Positions 11,386 to 22,151 of a DNA stretch of 29,518 bases are shown one piece after another (position 1 is the stretch's first letter; the number at the start of each line of letters is the position of its first letter). The position numbers were made by a program, and so were the translations under genes. Below the pieces are notes generated by a model that was given only the letters and a program-made list of their open reading frames with translations, was not told the DNA's origin and did not search any database. The DNA comes from Cladosporium sp. IMV 00045. Lineage: Eukaryota > Ascomycota > Dothideomycetes > Cladosporiales > Cladosporiaceae. The stretch is taken from NCBI GenBank assembly GCA_001931905.2, contig MSJI02000204.1, positions 1 through 29,518 on the forward strand, read 5' to 3'.

Positions 11386-12127
11386 ACGACTGCTTGCGAA
11401 AGAAAACTTCTGATGTACACCACGTGCGATTTCATGGACACTCCACGTCCTCCTTGCTCTTTCTTTCTTCTTCTTTACTACTACACACACGGACAGGTTC
11501 TCCCTGAGCAGGGAAAGTGGTGATTTTCTTCAAGACAAAAACTCACCAATCCAAAGGGTTTCTACAACAGGGAAGGGCAGATTTTTTCTTATACCCCCTC
11601 TTCTTATAGGCATGGAAAAACAAAAAGGACTTTCGGGTGCTGGGTCTCTTTTCTGATTTCTCTATTCTCTTCTTCTGGCGTAATGTACCGAGTACGAATG
11701 TTGAATGCATGGAATGTAGAATCCAGAAGCGCTTTTTTAATTTCTTGAATTTTCCTGTCGTCTAGACCATCTTGTGATTTCGTTTGAGATCATGTCCTTC
11801 CGCGTAACGGTTCTGTCCTCTTGAGCCACTCGTTCGCCAGCTCCTGGATGCTAATGAGGCAAGGTTACCCGTGCGATAGGATGGAACGTTCAAGCCAATC
11901 GCGCATGCTTATCCAGCACACCCCATAGACAAGAACATAGGAAATCTCCTTATTCATTGAACGCTGCGGCTAACCATGACTTTATGCGCTCTACCATCGC
12001 TAGAAACACAGCAGCAACTGTGCCCTTGCGCAGAACCCAACCCCTAAATACCAGCGATGTCACCCCCAAAACTCCACGCTAAAAACCCAGCAATCTCACA
12101 AATAAAGCTCATACCATTCCTCTTCCC
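11386..12127. other. Convergent 3' region, KDM5 / CFIm25
   Basis: This 742-bp spacer lies between two convergent stop codons. It starts with a pyrimidine-rich tract (about 11457-11485) and has TGTA motifs at 11414, 11684 and 11715 that could act as UGUA elements in the KDM5 3' UTR. No conserved open frame or RNA gene is visible. Confidence 0.5.
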
Positions 12128-13464
<1,337 letters not shown>

Positions 13465-14650
13465 ATGTGCCGGTGAGCATCAAATGGTTTATTGTCAGTA
13501 TAATTACTGACCAAGCAAAGCTGGTTTGCCTACATCTCACCTACAGAGCCATGTCTTCTCGAAGACGTCATCGTCACACCTAAACATTCTCTGGTCAAGC
13601 AAGTTCACGAGCACTATCTACCCGGACTTGTCCCCCAGGACCCTCGAGACATTTCCAAAGATCCCCTAGTCACAGCACGCAATGTCATCAGCAACATCGA
13701 CGGGGCCGGTATCGTATGGTATACTTCCTCGAACGCCGACTTCGAGAAAGGCGACACCGGAGAGTCTGGTGACGGCACGCAGAAGGAAGGTCTCCGTCCC
13801 GCCATGTACAAGAGCGTCCAACCACCAGGTAAAGACTTGAACTTCCGCTCCATCTGCGCCAACACCGAAACAAGAGTATTGATGGCACACGTGCGAGCAA
13901 CGAGCGAATCCCCAGTAACTCCCGTCAACAACCATCCTTTCATCTTCGGACGACACAGCTTCATGCACAACGGAACCGTCACCTGTTTCGGAAACCTCCA
14001 ACTAGAGCTTTGCAAGAAGATGAGCAAAGCCGCATACGTGCAAATCAAAGGTGGCACCGACAGCGAGCACATGGCAGCGCTGTACGTCTCGTTCCTGACG
14101 AATTTCGGAGACGAAGCATCCTTCGAGAAAGAATACAGCGCCGAGCAAATGGCGTCAGCCTTGACTTCCACCATCGCGACTATACTAGAAATGCAGCACG
14201 ACATGGTAGGGTTGAAAGCGCTACCCAGCAGCCTGAATCTCTGCGCAACGGATGGGGTGAAAATGGTCGCTTGCCGATTTCGAAACCACGCAACTCAGGA
14301 GCCACCTTCATTGTACGAGACTAGTCCAGCGATAACACCTATCATAAAAATCGGGACATAACTAACAACATTTCATCAGATACTACTCCACAACAGCCGG
14401 CACGACACTCAACCGCAAATACCCCGACAACCCCGACGGAGTGCACGTAGCGAACCGCTTCTCGGGCAGAGCGGTGGAAGACCACGGGAAACACATCATC
14501 ATCGCCAGCGAGCCGAGCACTTACAAGGAGAAGGAATGGCATCTCATCCCTAGGAATAGTCTGGTGGTCGCTGGTGCTGAGCACGGAGTTGAGATTCGAC
14601 CGGTGGCTTATAAGCCGGAGTGGGATGCTGAGGACCCTACTGCTTCTTGA
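13465..14650 (+). CDS. DUG3: Class II glutamine amidotransferase, Dug3 family (glutathione degradation)
   Basis: Dug3 is the Ntn-type glutamine amidotransferase subunit of the cytosolic Dug2-Dug3 complex, which removes glutamate from glutathione in yeast. Exons are 13465-13472 (8 nt), 13521-14312 and 14380-14650; introns are 48 bp (GTGAGC donor, TACTGAC branch) and 67 bp (GTACGA donor, ACTAAC branch). The product is 356 aa; yeast Dug3 is 357. The N-terminus reads MCRWFAY, with Cys2 as the expected nucleophile after Met removal. The amidotransferase motifs VRATSESPVTPVNNHPF and FMHNGTV follow, and RNHATQEPPSL joins YYSTTAGTTLNRKYPD across intron 2. The 8-nt first exon is required: without it the catalytic Cys2 is lost, and the unspliced reading is M-C-R-stop. 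It converges on AIM25. Its substrate in this organism is inferred from yeast. Confidence 0.92.
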
Positions 14651-14950
14651 TTTTTTTTGTTGTGAGCGTGGTGAATTCATTTTGGAAATGGTGCGAGAAC
14701 GTGGATTTCTGAGTTGTCGCTTTTTCATGCGTGTATTGGAAATCTTGAGGAAAGGACATTACGTTGAAATTATGAGAAGAGTTTCTACTTTCTAGATGAT
14801 GCTATCGTAAACCTGGGTATAATAATCATGATATATATGCTACCAATACATGCATGGTCTTCCTACTCTTACATGGCCGGTCATTCCCCTCCTCTTGTTG
14901 CGCCCCGTCTACTTTACAGAGGTAGCGCTGTCAAGACCAACAAACCCACC
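14651..14950. other. Convergent 3' region, DUG3 / AIM25
   Basis: This 300-bp spacer between convergent stops has an A/T-rich patch around 14820-14840 (ATAATCATGATATATATG) that may serve 3'-end formation. No gene is seen. Confidence 0.45.
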
Positions 14951-16723
14951 CTACTCGTCGCCAAAGAAATCGCTGAGCACATCACCCCAGCTCGAACCTC
15001 CCTCCCCTCCTCCCTCACCACCCGCTCCAGGCGTAGGAGGACCCTGATCATCTCCACCCCAACCCCCACGACCCCAAGGGTCCTGCGTCTCACCCCAAGG
15101 CGACTCGCCAGGGCTTCCAGCCTCCTGCGAAGGCTGATCAGGACTCGCGCCGGGATAAGGTTCGTTGGCCTGCGGGCTCGCGTCGTCTCCTCGCGGACCG
15201 TACGCGCCGCGCTGCATCGCTTCGTAGCCCGCCATCGTGCCCGCTCCGGCAATGGCGCTTTCGCCAGCCGCGCCTGCGCCGGTTCCTAGACCACGTCCCG
15301 CCTCGCCTGCTGCTTCCATGCCTTCAGCGGCGCCGACGGCCGTTCCTGCGCCTGCTTCGCCAGCAGCTCCAGCTCCAGCCGCGCCTCCTGCTGCGGCGCC
15401 GCCTTCGGCTGCTCCGCCTCCCATGCCAGGGAACCAAAGGGGCATGAAACCCATCCCGCCGCTGCTCGAGGAGTGGCGAGAGAAGTAGTCAAAGTCAATA
15501 CTGACAGCCGAAGCGAGCATGACGGCACGCTGGTCGAGAGTCATTCCCGTAGCATCCCTCTCATACCTGCCCACCTCTTGGCCATCCGCATTCTCCAGCG
15601 CCGAACTCTGCGATGCGCTGTCCATGCGGAGAGCGTACACGCCCGTGTCGGTGAAGATTTCGCGCGCGAAACCGGCGAAGTTGCGGTTGACGGAGCCGAT
15701 TGTCGAGCCCGCTTCGTCGCGCAGCGTGAAGTCCCAGGAGAGGAAGGGTTCGTTGACGTGCGCGAACTGCGACATGCCGGCTTCGATGGCTTGTTCGGGA
15801 GCTTTGGATTCGGTGAGAGCGGTGGTCTCGGTGTTGGGCTTGTCGCCTGACTCTAGGCGTGGTGTCGTGTCGCTTTCTGGCGCGGATGCGAGAGCCCGGT
15901 AGGAGAAGAGGTCGTATTTTCTCCGGAGTGGCGCCCAGCGCTGTTGTGCCTCGCCGATGATTCGCATCTCGTCCAGTTTCAGGGGAGACACTTGTGCTAC
16001 GGCATTTTGATCCAGTGCGGAGCTCGTACTCGTCCCTTGCAAAGCGGTCGAAGTCTCCAGCTCTCCGTATCCACCCTCAGGGACGGGGTCGTAGATTCGG
16101 ATCTTGCTGTTGATGTACGCGAACGGGCGATGGATGCGCAGGACCTCGCGCTCGTACCGGTCGAAGATGTGGGTTGTGAAGGAGCGGTGGGTCTTGAACA
16201 TTTGCCTCGCGAACGCCTTGCCCATTCCGTGGTCTTGCTCCGCGATATAGCCGAGAGTGTTGCCTTGTCCGTCCATCATGATGTACCTGTTCGCCTGCTC
16301 GAATCCGGCTATGATGTTCATCATTTCGATCTGACGCTGGATGACGAGACTGCTGTTCCCCAGGATCGCGAGCGCAGGGTGGTTTGGTGGCAGGACTCCA
16401 TCGGGGTCTGCTGGTATGTGAACCTCGGAGACGAGGTCTGCGTTGTTGGACTGCGAAAGTGTGGATGCGAGCTGTGTGTTGAGTCCAGGGCCTTGCTGTT
16501 GGTTGGGAAATTGTTCATTTGCAGCTTGTGATCGTGCCTCTTCTGAAATGTGGTGGTCATTGCCATCCTCCTGTTTCCTTGCACCCCAGGGACGCTCTCG
16601 TGGCGCTGGTTTGCGAAGCCATCGTCGTTGGTTGACAGTCGCGATTGCTGCTCGAGGCAGGCGTGTTTCTGTGAGGCTTGCGCCTACTCGAAGTAGGCTC
16701 CGTGAGCTTCGCACGAGCGACAT
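14951..16723 (-). CDS. AIM25: Mitochondrial phospholipid-scramblase-family protein Aim25
   Basis: This intronless gene encodes 590 aa of the scramblase-like (LOR fold) family; yeast Aim25 is mitochondrial and needed for normal mitochondrial inheritance. Residues 1-45 are Arg-rich and nearly acid-free, typical of a mitochondrial presequence. The scramblase core spans about 120-420 and includes HPALAILGNSSLVIQRQIEM, YIMMDGQGNTLGYIAEQ, REVLRIHRPFAYINSKI and, towards its end, MTLDQRAVMLASAVSIDFDYFSRHS. From about 422 the chain is a long Gly/Ala-rich then Pro/Trp-Gly-rich tail absent from the 327-aa yeast protein. The open frame extends six codons further 5' only through a TTG; the start is set at the first ATG (16723), which opens MSLVRSSRSLL. 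It is divergent from SEN2. True scrambling activity is not established for the family in fungi. Confidence 0.9.
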   Translation of the reverse strand: MSLVRSSRSLLRVGASLTETRLPRAAIATVNQRRWLRKPAPRERPWGARKQEDGNDHHISEEARSQAANEQFPNQQQGPGLNTQLASTLSQSNNADLVSEVHIPADPDGVLPPNHPALAILGNSSLVIQRQIEMMNIIAGFEQANRYIMMDGQGNTLGYIAEQDHGMGKAFARQMFKTHRSFTTHIFDRYEREVLRIHRPFAYINSKIRIYDPVPEGGYGELETSTALQGTSTSSALDQNAVAQVSPLKLDEMRIIGEAQQRWAPLRRKYDLFSYRALASAPESDTTPRLESGDKPNTETTALTESKAPEQAIEAGMSQFAHVNEPFLSWDFTLRDEAGSTIGSVNRNFAGFAREIFTDTGVYALRMDSASQSSALENADGQEVGRYERDATGMTLDQRAVMLASAVSIDFDYFSRHSSSSGGMGFMPLWFPGMGGGAAEGGAAAGGAAGAGAAGEAGAGTAVGAAEGMEAAGEAGRGLGTGAGAAGESAIAGAGTMAGYEAMQRGAYGPRGDDASPQANEPYPGASPDQPSQEAGSPGESPWGETQDPWGRGGWGGDDQGPPTPGAGGEGGGEGGSSWGDVLSDFFGDE

Positions 16724-17400
16724 GGCAGTAGTTGTTGACAAAAACGGCAGGGTGTACGAGTCGAAGAAGGGCTACATGTATGGTCTTGTATGCTCGCCTC
16801 GAATGCCAGTGGATGTTTCGAGAATGATGTCAAATTCGCGATTGGATCAAAAGGGAGGAGAAATGAAGGGTTCATTTTGTGCGGGCCGCAAGCTCTCTCG
16901 GAGCAGACAAGCCGATGGAAGAGGCTTCGCTATTGGAGAGTCAGTCATTCACAACCATCGCAGGCCGTAATATTGGTCTTCTCGATTTCACCGGTTGGAT
17001 ATCATCGCAAGGCTTTTGCGATTGTCGGCCTTTGAGAGGCAACCTTCCCCGGCGTCAACTCTGCGACTGATGCGAGCGTGGAGACTTGACTCGAACTTTT
17101 GCGCCGAAACTTTTACATCTTCACACACCTGTGGCACACGTCCGAACAGCTGCAGCACTTGGATCTGGACTAAGCACATACTGCTGCGATAAGAGCTTTG
17201 ATCATCCGATACTCTGGATTGTGGCCTTTTAGCTTTGTATTTGGCTTCGCGATCAGACAGAACATATCTTCGGCATTCTATTTTTTTGCATCACAGCAGA
17301 CGCTTTGGCTGGACTTCCGAGAAGCCGAGCTGCTCTTAAGTGACCAGCACTTGGATTGGACGGGAAACTGATACTCGATCTGTGAACTCATACTTCGGCC
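16724..17400. promoter_or_regulatory. Divergent promoter spacer, AIM25 / SEN2
   Basis: This 677-bp spacer separates two divergent start codons and must hold both promoters. Several open frames of 60-80 codons occur on both strands but overlap one another and show no recognisable domain. I see no TATA box or repeat worth naming. Confidence 0.5.
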
Positions 17401-18837
17401 ATGTCTACAAATGTAGAGCCAGTGGCAAATGGCCACCCATCCGAGACTGCCAAACCTGACGCCACGAACGATACCAATCAGCCCGCACAAGCGCAACCAC
17501 CAACCAAGCGGCCACCACGCCCAAAACGTCCCAACTACGCGCACATACACCGGAAACCTCTCCCACTAGACGTCCATCCTCTTCCGGCATTTCACCCCAC
17601 AAATCCGATCTCTCTTCTGCGCCTCGCCTACACCTTCCTCTCACAACTGATCAACCCTCCAAGCTCGCATCCAGAATGCCCCTACACTGGTTACTTCTCG
17701 CCCGAGTCACGGGCAGTACACATCACCGAGCCGGCGCAAGTGCGAGCTCTCTGGGAGATGGGTTTCTTCGGCAAGGGTACTTTGAGTCGAAGTGAGCCCA
17801 GTTGGCTTGAGAGAGAGCAGGCGAAATTGAAGGCTGGAGGTCGCGGTCGCGGAACGGCCGAGGAGGCTACGCGGAAGCGCAGGGAGGAAAGACGACTTTT
17901 CAAGTTGGAGAGAGCGAGGCTCGAGGCGGAAAAGATCGAGCATCAGCGTGCTGTGGAGCAGGGGAGGGCGGTGCCTCTGCCTGAGACGGAGGGTGGGGAT
18001 GCGAGTGAGGTGACGGCTGCAGCAGAAGCTACATTTGCAAGCGATGCTGTCGACCCTGTTGCTCGAACTGCTGAGATTAAGGCGGAAGTGGAAGGCAGAG
18101 TCCCAGACGCTGAGATCATTTCCTCTCAACAACCCGCAACTATCACACCTGGCGACAAAGGCGCAGACATCGCTGCTACCGATGTTGTCCAAGACGAAAA
18201 CATCGAGGAATTGATGCTCGAAATCGAAAACCAGGAGCACTTACAACTCACGCTGGAAGAAGCCTTCTTCCTCTCGTTCGGTCTGGGCGTTCTGGACATA
18301 CAAATCACTCCTGGATCTAGTCTCGAAAAGCCAACCTCCACCGAACTACGAAGCAAGAAGGCTCTCCTCTCCTTGTTCGCAAGCCACGCCACGTTCCCGC
18401 CATCTCCATTCTCTCCCACCCCGCCAGCACCCGACAGCCTCTTCCTCCTATCCTACGTGACATACCACCACTTCCGCTCGCTCGGCTGGGTCGTTCGCCC
18501 CGGAACAAAATTCGGCGTGGACTACCTCCTCTACAACCGCGGACCGGTCTTCTCGCACGCCGAGTTCGCCGTCATAATCCTGCCATCCTACTCGCACGCG
18601 TACTGGCAGACGGAGGAAGGCAAGCGCTCGCGAAGGGTGCAAGAGCAGAAAGATTGGTGGTGGCTTCACTGCGTGAACAGAGTGCAGAGCCAGGTCAAGA
18701 AGAGTCTGGTCATGTGCTATGTTGAGGTTCCCCCACCGGCGCAGGGCGAGGTTGCGAATGTGGCGGATTTGTTGAAGGGTTATAAGGTGCGCGAGTTTGT
18801 TATTAGGCGCTGGTTGATGAACAGGAGTCGAGGATAG
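17401..18837 (+). CDS. SEN2: tRNA-splicing endonuclease catalytic subunit Sen2
   Basis: Sen2 cleaves the 5' splice site of intron-containing pre-tRNAs within the Sen2-Sen15-Sen34-Sen54 complex, located on the mitochondrial surface in yeast and nuclear in mammals. The gene is a single exon of 478 codons. The N-terminal part (about 38-130) contains PNYAHIHRKPLPL, a loop region and ALWEMGFFGKGTLSRSEPSWL, all typical of Sen2. A basic coiled-coil-like segment (about 145-195) and an Ala/Glu-rich linker follow. The C-terminal endonuclease domain starts at LTLEEAFFLSFGLGVL (about 280) and includes YHHFRSLGWVVRPGTKFGVDYLLY, then GPVFSHAEFAV. The expected catalytic triad is Tyr378, His386 (8 apart, as Y289/H297 in yeast) and Lys433 or Lys434 in VKKSLVMCYV. 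ERG7 follows in tandem 551 bp downstream. Confidence 0.92.
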   Translation: MSTNVEPVANGHPSETAKPDATNDTNQPAQAQPPTKRPPRPKRPNYAHIHRKPLPLDVHPLPAFHPTNPISLLRLAYTFLSQLINPPSSHPECPYTGYFSPESRAVHITEPAQVRALWEMGFFGKGTLSRSEPSWLEREQAKLKAGGRGRGTAEEATRKRREERRLFKLERARLEAEKIEHQRAVEQGRAVPLPETEGGDASEVTAAAEATFASDAVDPVARTAEIKAEVEGRVPDAEIISSQQPATITPGDKGADIAATDVVQDENIEELMLEIENQEHLQLTLEEAFFLSFGLGVLDIQITPGSSLEKPTSTELRSKKALLSLFASHATFPPSPFSPTPPAPDSLFLLSYVTYHHFRSLGWVVRPGTKFGVDYLLYNRGPVFSHAEFAVIILPSYSHAYWQTEEGKRSRRVQEQKDWWWLHCVNRVQSQVKKSLVMCYVEVPPPAQGEVANVADLLKGYKVREFVIRRWLMNRSRG

Positions 18838-19388
18838 GTGGGGCGAAGACATGTATTATTGTATACCGGTGGGATATGTGAACATAATGTCAAAATCTAC
18901 CAACGTCTTGGTTGTAATCCAGATTGTTCTCCAGTACTTCACAATGATGTTGACAGGCCTGCTTCAACTTTTGTGATGTTGCGAATACAATCTCCCATCA
19001 GTTTGCATCATCGCATTCAGATTTGATTGGCAGCACACTGTTTCCCCTATCGGATTTTGGCTATCCCGTCACATTGCAAAATGATGTAGTTGTTTTGTTG
19101 CATAAAATGAGCGATACTTCGCACCGACCAATCGGCGGAGCTCCATGTCGATCGCCCACGGAAAGCGCGGGCTTGGAGAAATAATGCGGGTACCTGCATA
19201 AACTCGAACGGTCGTCCATCAGACCACACTTGGGAATCGCGGTGTCCAAGCAGGGAACGAGGCATTGAAAGAAAAACAGGACGCCAGCCAAACGTTACAT
19301 TCTCTCCGAGTTTGATTTCATCTTAAAATCGTCTGGGCCTTTGTTCCCACTTTCAAATTCCCACGCCCATCAAGCCTGAAATTCTGAT
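18838..19388. promoter_or_regulatory. SEN2-ERG7 spacer carrying the ERG7 promoter
   Basis: This 551-bp spacer holds the SEN2 3' end and the ERG7 promoter. A CCAAT box lies at 19128-19132 in the context GACCAATCGG, 257 bp before the ERG7 ATG; CBC regulation of sterol genes is known in Aspergillus. Next to it, ATCGCCCACG (19151-19160) only loosely resembles the SREBP/SrbA consensus. No gene is visible. Confidence 0.5.
19128..19132 (+). promoter_or_regulatory. CCAAT box upstream of ERG7
   Basis: The pentamer CCAAT followed by CGG lies about 257 bp upstream of the ERG7 start, a common distance for CBC (Hap complex) sites in filamentous fungi. Function is inferred. Confidence 0.4.
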
Positions 19389-21859
19389 ATGAGCGTCAGG
19401 AGGCGTGGCGAGAACAAGCAGGCCAATGGCCTTGCGAATGGCTCTGTCACAGCGGCTGAGAACGTCGTTGATCAGAAGACCGACCACACACGCTGGAGGC
19501 TGAAGAACGATGATGGTCGACAGACGTGGCATTACCTAGAGTCTGATGAGGAGCTGAAGGCATGGCCCATGACTGCCGCGGACAAGTACTTTTTGGGGAT
19601 GGACACTGTAAGTGTTGAATTCCTTTCCCCGTGATTTGGCAAGTGTTGACATAGTATCTAGGGTGCAAAATCACTCCCTAAAGCCACAACGCCTCTGCAA
19701 GCAGCCGAGAATGGCCTGGCCTTCTACTCACGCCTGCAGCTCGAACCCGGCAATTGGGGCTGCGAGTATGGCGGACCAATGTTTTTACTTCCCGGTCTTG
19801 TCATCACGCTCTACACCACTGACAAGCGACTGTCGCGGCCCGAAGAGCTCGAAGTCGCGCGGTACATCTTCAGCATGCAAAACCTTGGCTCCAAAAACGA
19901 CGGCCAAGGTGGCTGGGGTCTGCACACCGAGGGCAACTCAACTGTCTTCGGAACCGCCATGAACTACACCGCTCTTCGACTTCTGGGCACTCCGTCCGAA
20001 GACCCGCGCATGCGCAAAGCGAGAGGATGCCTCTATGAGCTGGGCGGCGCGATCAATGGGCCTCACTGGGCGAAATTCTGGCTCGCCGTGTTGGGCGTGA
20101 TGGACTGGGAGGTCGTCAATCCTGTGCCGCCGGAGCTGTGGCTTTTACCGGATTGGACGCCCATTTCGCCCTGGCGGTGGTGGATTCACATGCGGCAAGT
20201 CTACTTGCCCATGGGACATATCTGGTCTAAGAAGTGGTCCTATCCGCGCGCGGACACGGATCCGTTAATCAGAGAGCTGAGGCAGGAATTGTTCACACAG
20301 CCTTATGAGGAGATCAGATGGCCGCGGTTCAGAAACGCCATCAGTCCCGTCGACAACTATTACCCCAAGACGTGGGTGCTGAATCTGATTAACTGGATTC
20401 TGGTTATGATCTTCATCCCCTTCCTGCGCTTCGACTGGCTGGCAAAACGGGCGGAGGCTTGGACATGGCAGCTGATTCAGATCGAAGACAAGAACACAAA
20501 CTACGCTTCCCTGGCCCCGGTGAACTCTCCCATGAACATGCTATGCTGCTTCATCGAGGAAGGTCCAGATGCCGAATCGGTCAAACTCCACCGGGAGCAC
20601 CTTCACGACTTCCTCTGGATGTCAGCCGGAGGCATGATGATGAACGGCACCGATGGCGTGCAGACATGGGACACTGCTTTTACCATTCAGGCACTCGTCG
20701 GAGCTGGGTTGGCAGACGATACACGATACCAACCCATGATGGAGAAAGCACTGCGCTTCCTCGAAAGCCAACAGTTTACCTCTCATCCTCACGGTTACGA
20801 GCAATCGTCCGTCTACTCCGACCCTCCCACCGCCAAAACAAGCCCCGAAGCAGGCTACCGACAAGCCAGACGAGGAGCCTGGGGCTTCAGCACGCGAAGC
20901 CAAGGCTACACCGTCTCCGACTGCACCTCCGAAGCGCTCAAAGCCATCCTCGAACTGCAGACCCTGCCCTCCTCCAACGGCAAGGGCAAAGTCTTCCCCG
21001 AGATCATGGACTTCGAGCGCCTGCGCTGGGCCGCCGACATCATCCTGACGATGCAGAACGACGAGACGGGCGGTATCGCCTCGTACGAAATCCGCCGCGG
21101 CAGCGAGAAGCTCGAGTACCTCAACGCGGCCGAGGTGTTCGGCCGCATCATGGTGGAATACGACTACCCGGAGTGCACGACCTCGTGCGTGACGGCCATG
21201 CACCTGTTCAGTAAAGCCTTCCCCACCTACCGGACGAAAGATATCCAGACGTTCCAAACGCGCGCCGTCGAGTGGATCCGCACTAACCAGCGCGCCGACG
21301 GCTCGTGGTACGGCAGCTGGGGCATCTGCTTCACGTACGCGGCGATGTTCGCGCTGGAGTCGTTGAAGACGCAGGGCGAGACGCACGGCACGTCAGAGCG
21401 TGTGCGTCGCGCCTGCAAGTTCTTGCTTGACAGGCAGAATGTCGATGGCGGCTGGGGGGAGAGCTACAAGAGCTGTGAGACGGGCGAGTGGTGCGATCAT
21501 CCTGATGGGAGTCAGGTGGTCAATACTGCTTGGTCGGTGATTGCGCTGCTTGAAGCTGGGTATGACGATAAGGCGGTGCTGGAGAAGGCTGTGGCGCTTT
21601 TGATGAAGAGACAGCAGGAGAATGGCGAGTGGTTGCAGGAGGGGATTGAGGGTGTTTTCAACAAGAGCTGGTGAGTTTCTTGCTTATCTAATCGTTTCTG
21701 TCACCTCAGTCTCATCAAGGTTGAGGGGTGTTGGAGCTTTTGCTGACCGATGATGTTCTATCTAGCATGATTTCCTACCCGAACTACAAGTTCATCTTCC
21801 CTATCAAGGCTCTGGGCATGTTCGCTAGGAAGTTTGGAGATCCTAAGGTTGATTATTGA
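19389..21859 (+). CDS. ERG7: Lanosterol synthase (oxidosqualene cyclase)
   Basis: This enzyme cyclises (3S)-2,3-oxidosqualene to lanosterol, the first sterol of the ergosterol pathway, at ER and lipid-droplet membranes. Exons are 19389-19607, 19662-21670 and 21766-21859; introns are 54 bp (GTAAGT) and 95 bp (GTGAGT, CTGACC branch), giving 773 aa (yeast 731). Visible family features include GNWGCEYGGPMFLLPG, NGPHWAKFWLAVLGV, PPELWLLPDW, RWWIHMRQVYLPMGH with His249 matching yeast His234, NGVQTWD-type VQTWDTAF, and RGAWGFSTRSQGYTVSDCTSE with catalytic acid Asp493. QW repeats near the C-terminus include QRADGSWYGSWG and QNVDGGWGES, and GVFNKSCMISYPNYKFIFPIKALG spans the last splice. The acid motif reads DCTSE rather than the usual DCTAE. 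The C-terminal exon is well supported by the family end. A protostadienol-type paralogue cannot be excluded without a tree, but lanosterol synthase is more likely. Confidence 0.92.
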
Positions 21860-22151
21860 ATGAGGCGTGTGCCAGCGGGGTGATAGTGGAGAGGTAATGG
21901 ATCGTCGGCATGACTAACAGATTGGGGATGGGAAATATCATATTGTTGGCGGCGAAGACTGGGCCGAAAGACCGTCACCATATCATATCGGCTAGATAAT
22001 GATGGAAGAATATGTAGAAGCCGGAAAAAGCGAGTGATACATCCATGTCTTCGTAGGAGGGAAACTCAAGATGTACCTTTACAATCATGGCTTTCATAAT
22101 GCAAGATCCGTTCATAGCATGTGTGAATGGAACACACCACGCCCTACCAAC
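21860..22151. other. Convergent 3' region, ERG7 / SDR
   Basis: This 292-bp spacer between convergent stops contains no recognisable gene. A repeated CATATCAT/ATATCATAT-like A/T-rich patch near 21937-21990 may contribute to 3'-end formation. Confidence 0.4.

Noticed and set aside
16724..16741. Six extra N-terminal codons on AIM25
   Set aside because: They start at TTG; the first ATG at 16723 opens a proper mitochondrial presequence.
19151..19160. SREBP/SrbA-like element ATCGCCCACG upstream of ERG7
   Set aside because: It lacks one base and has a mismatch relative to ATCACCCCAC; too weak to call as a site.
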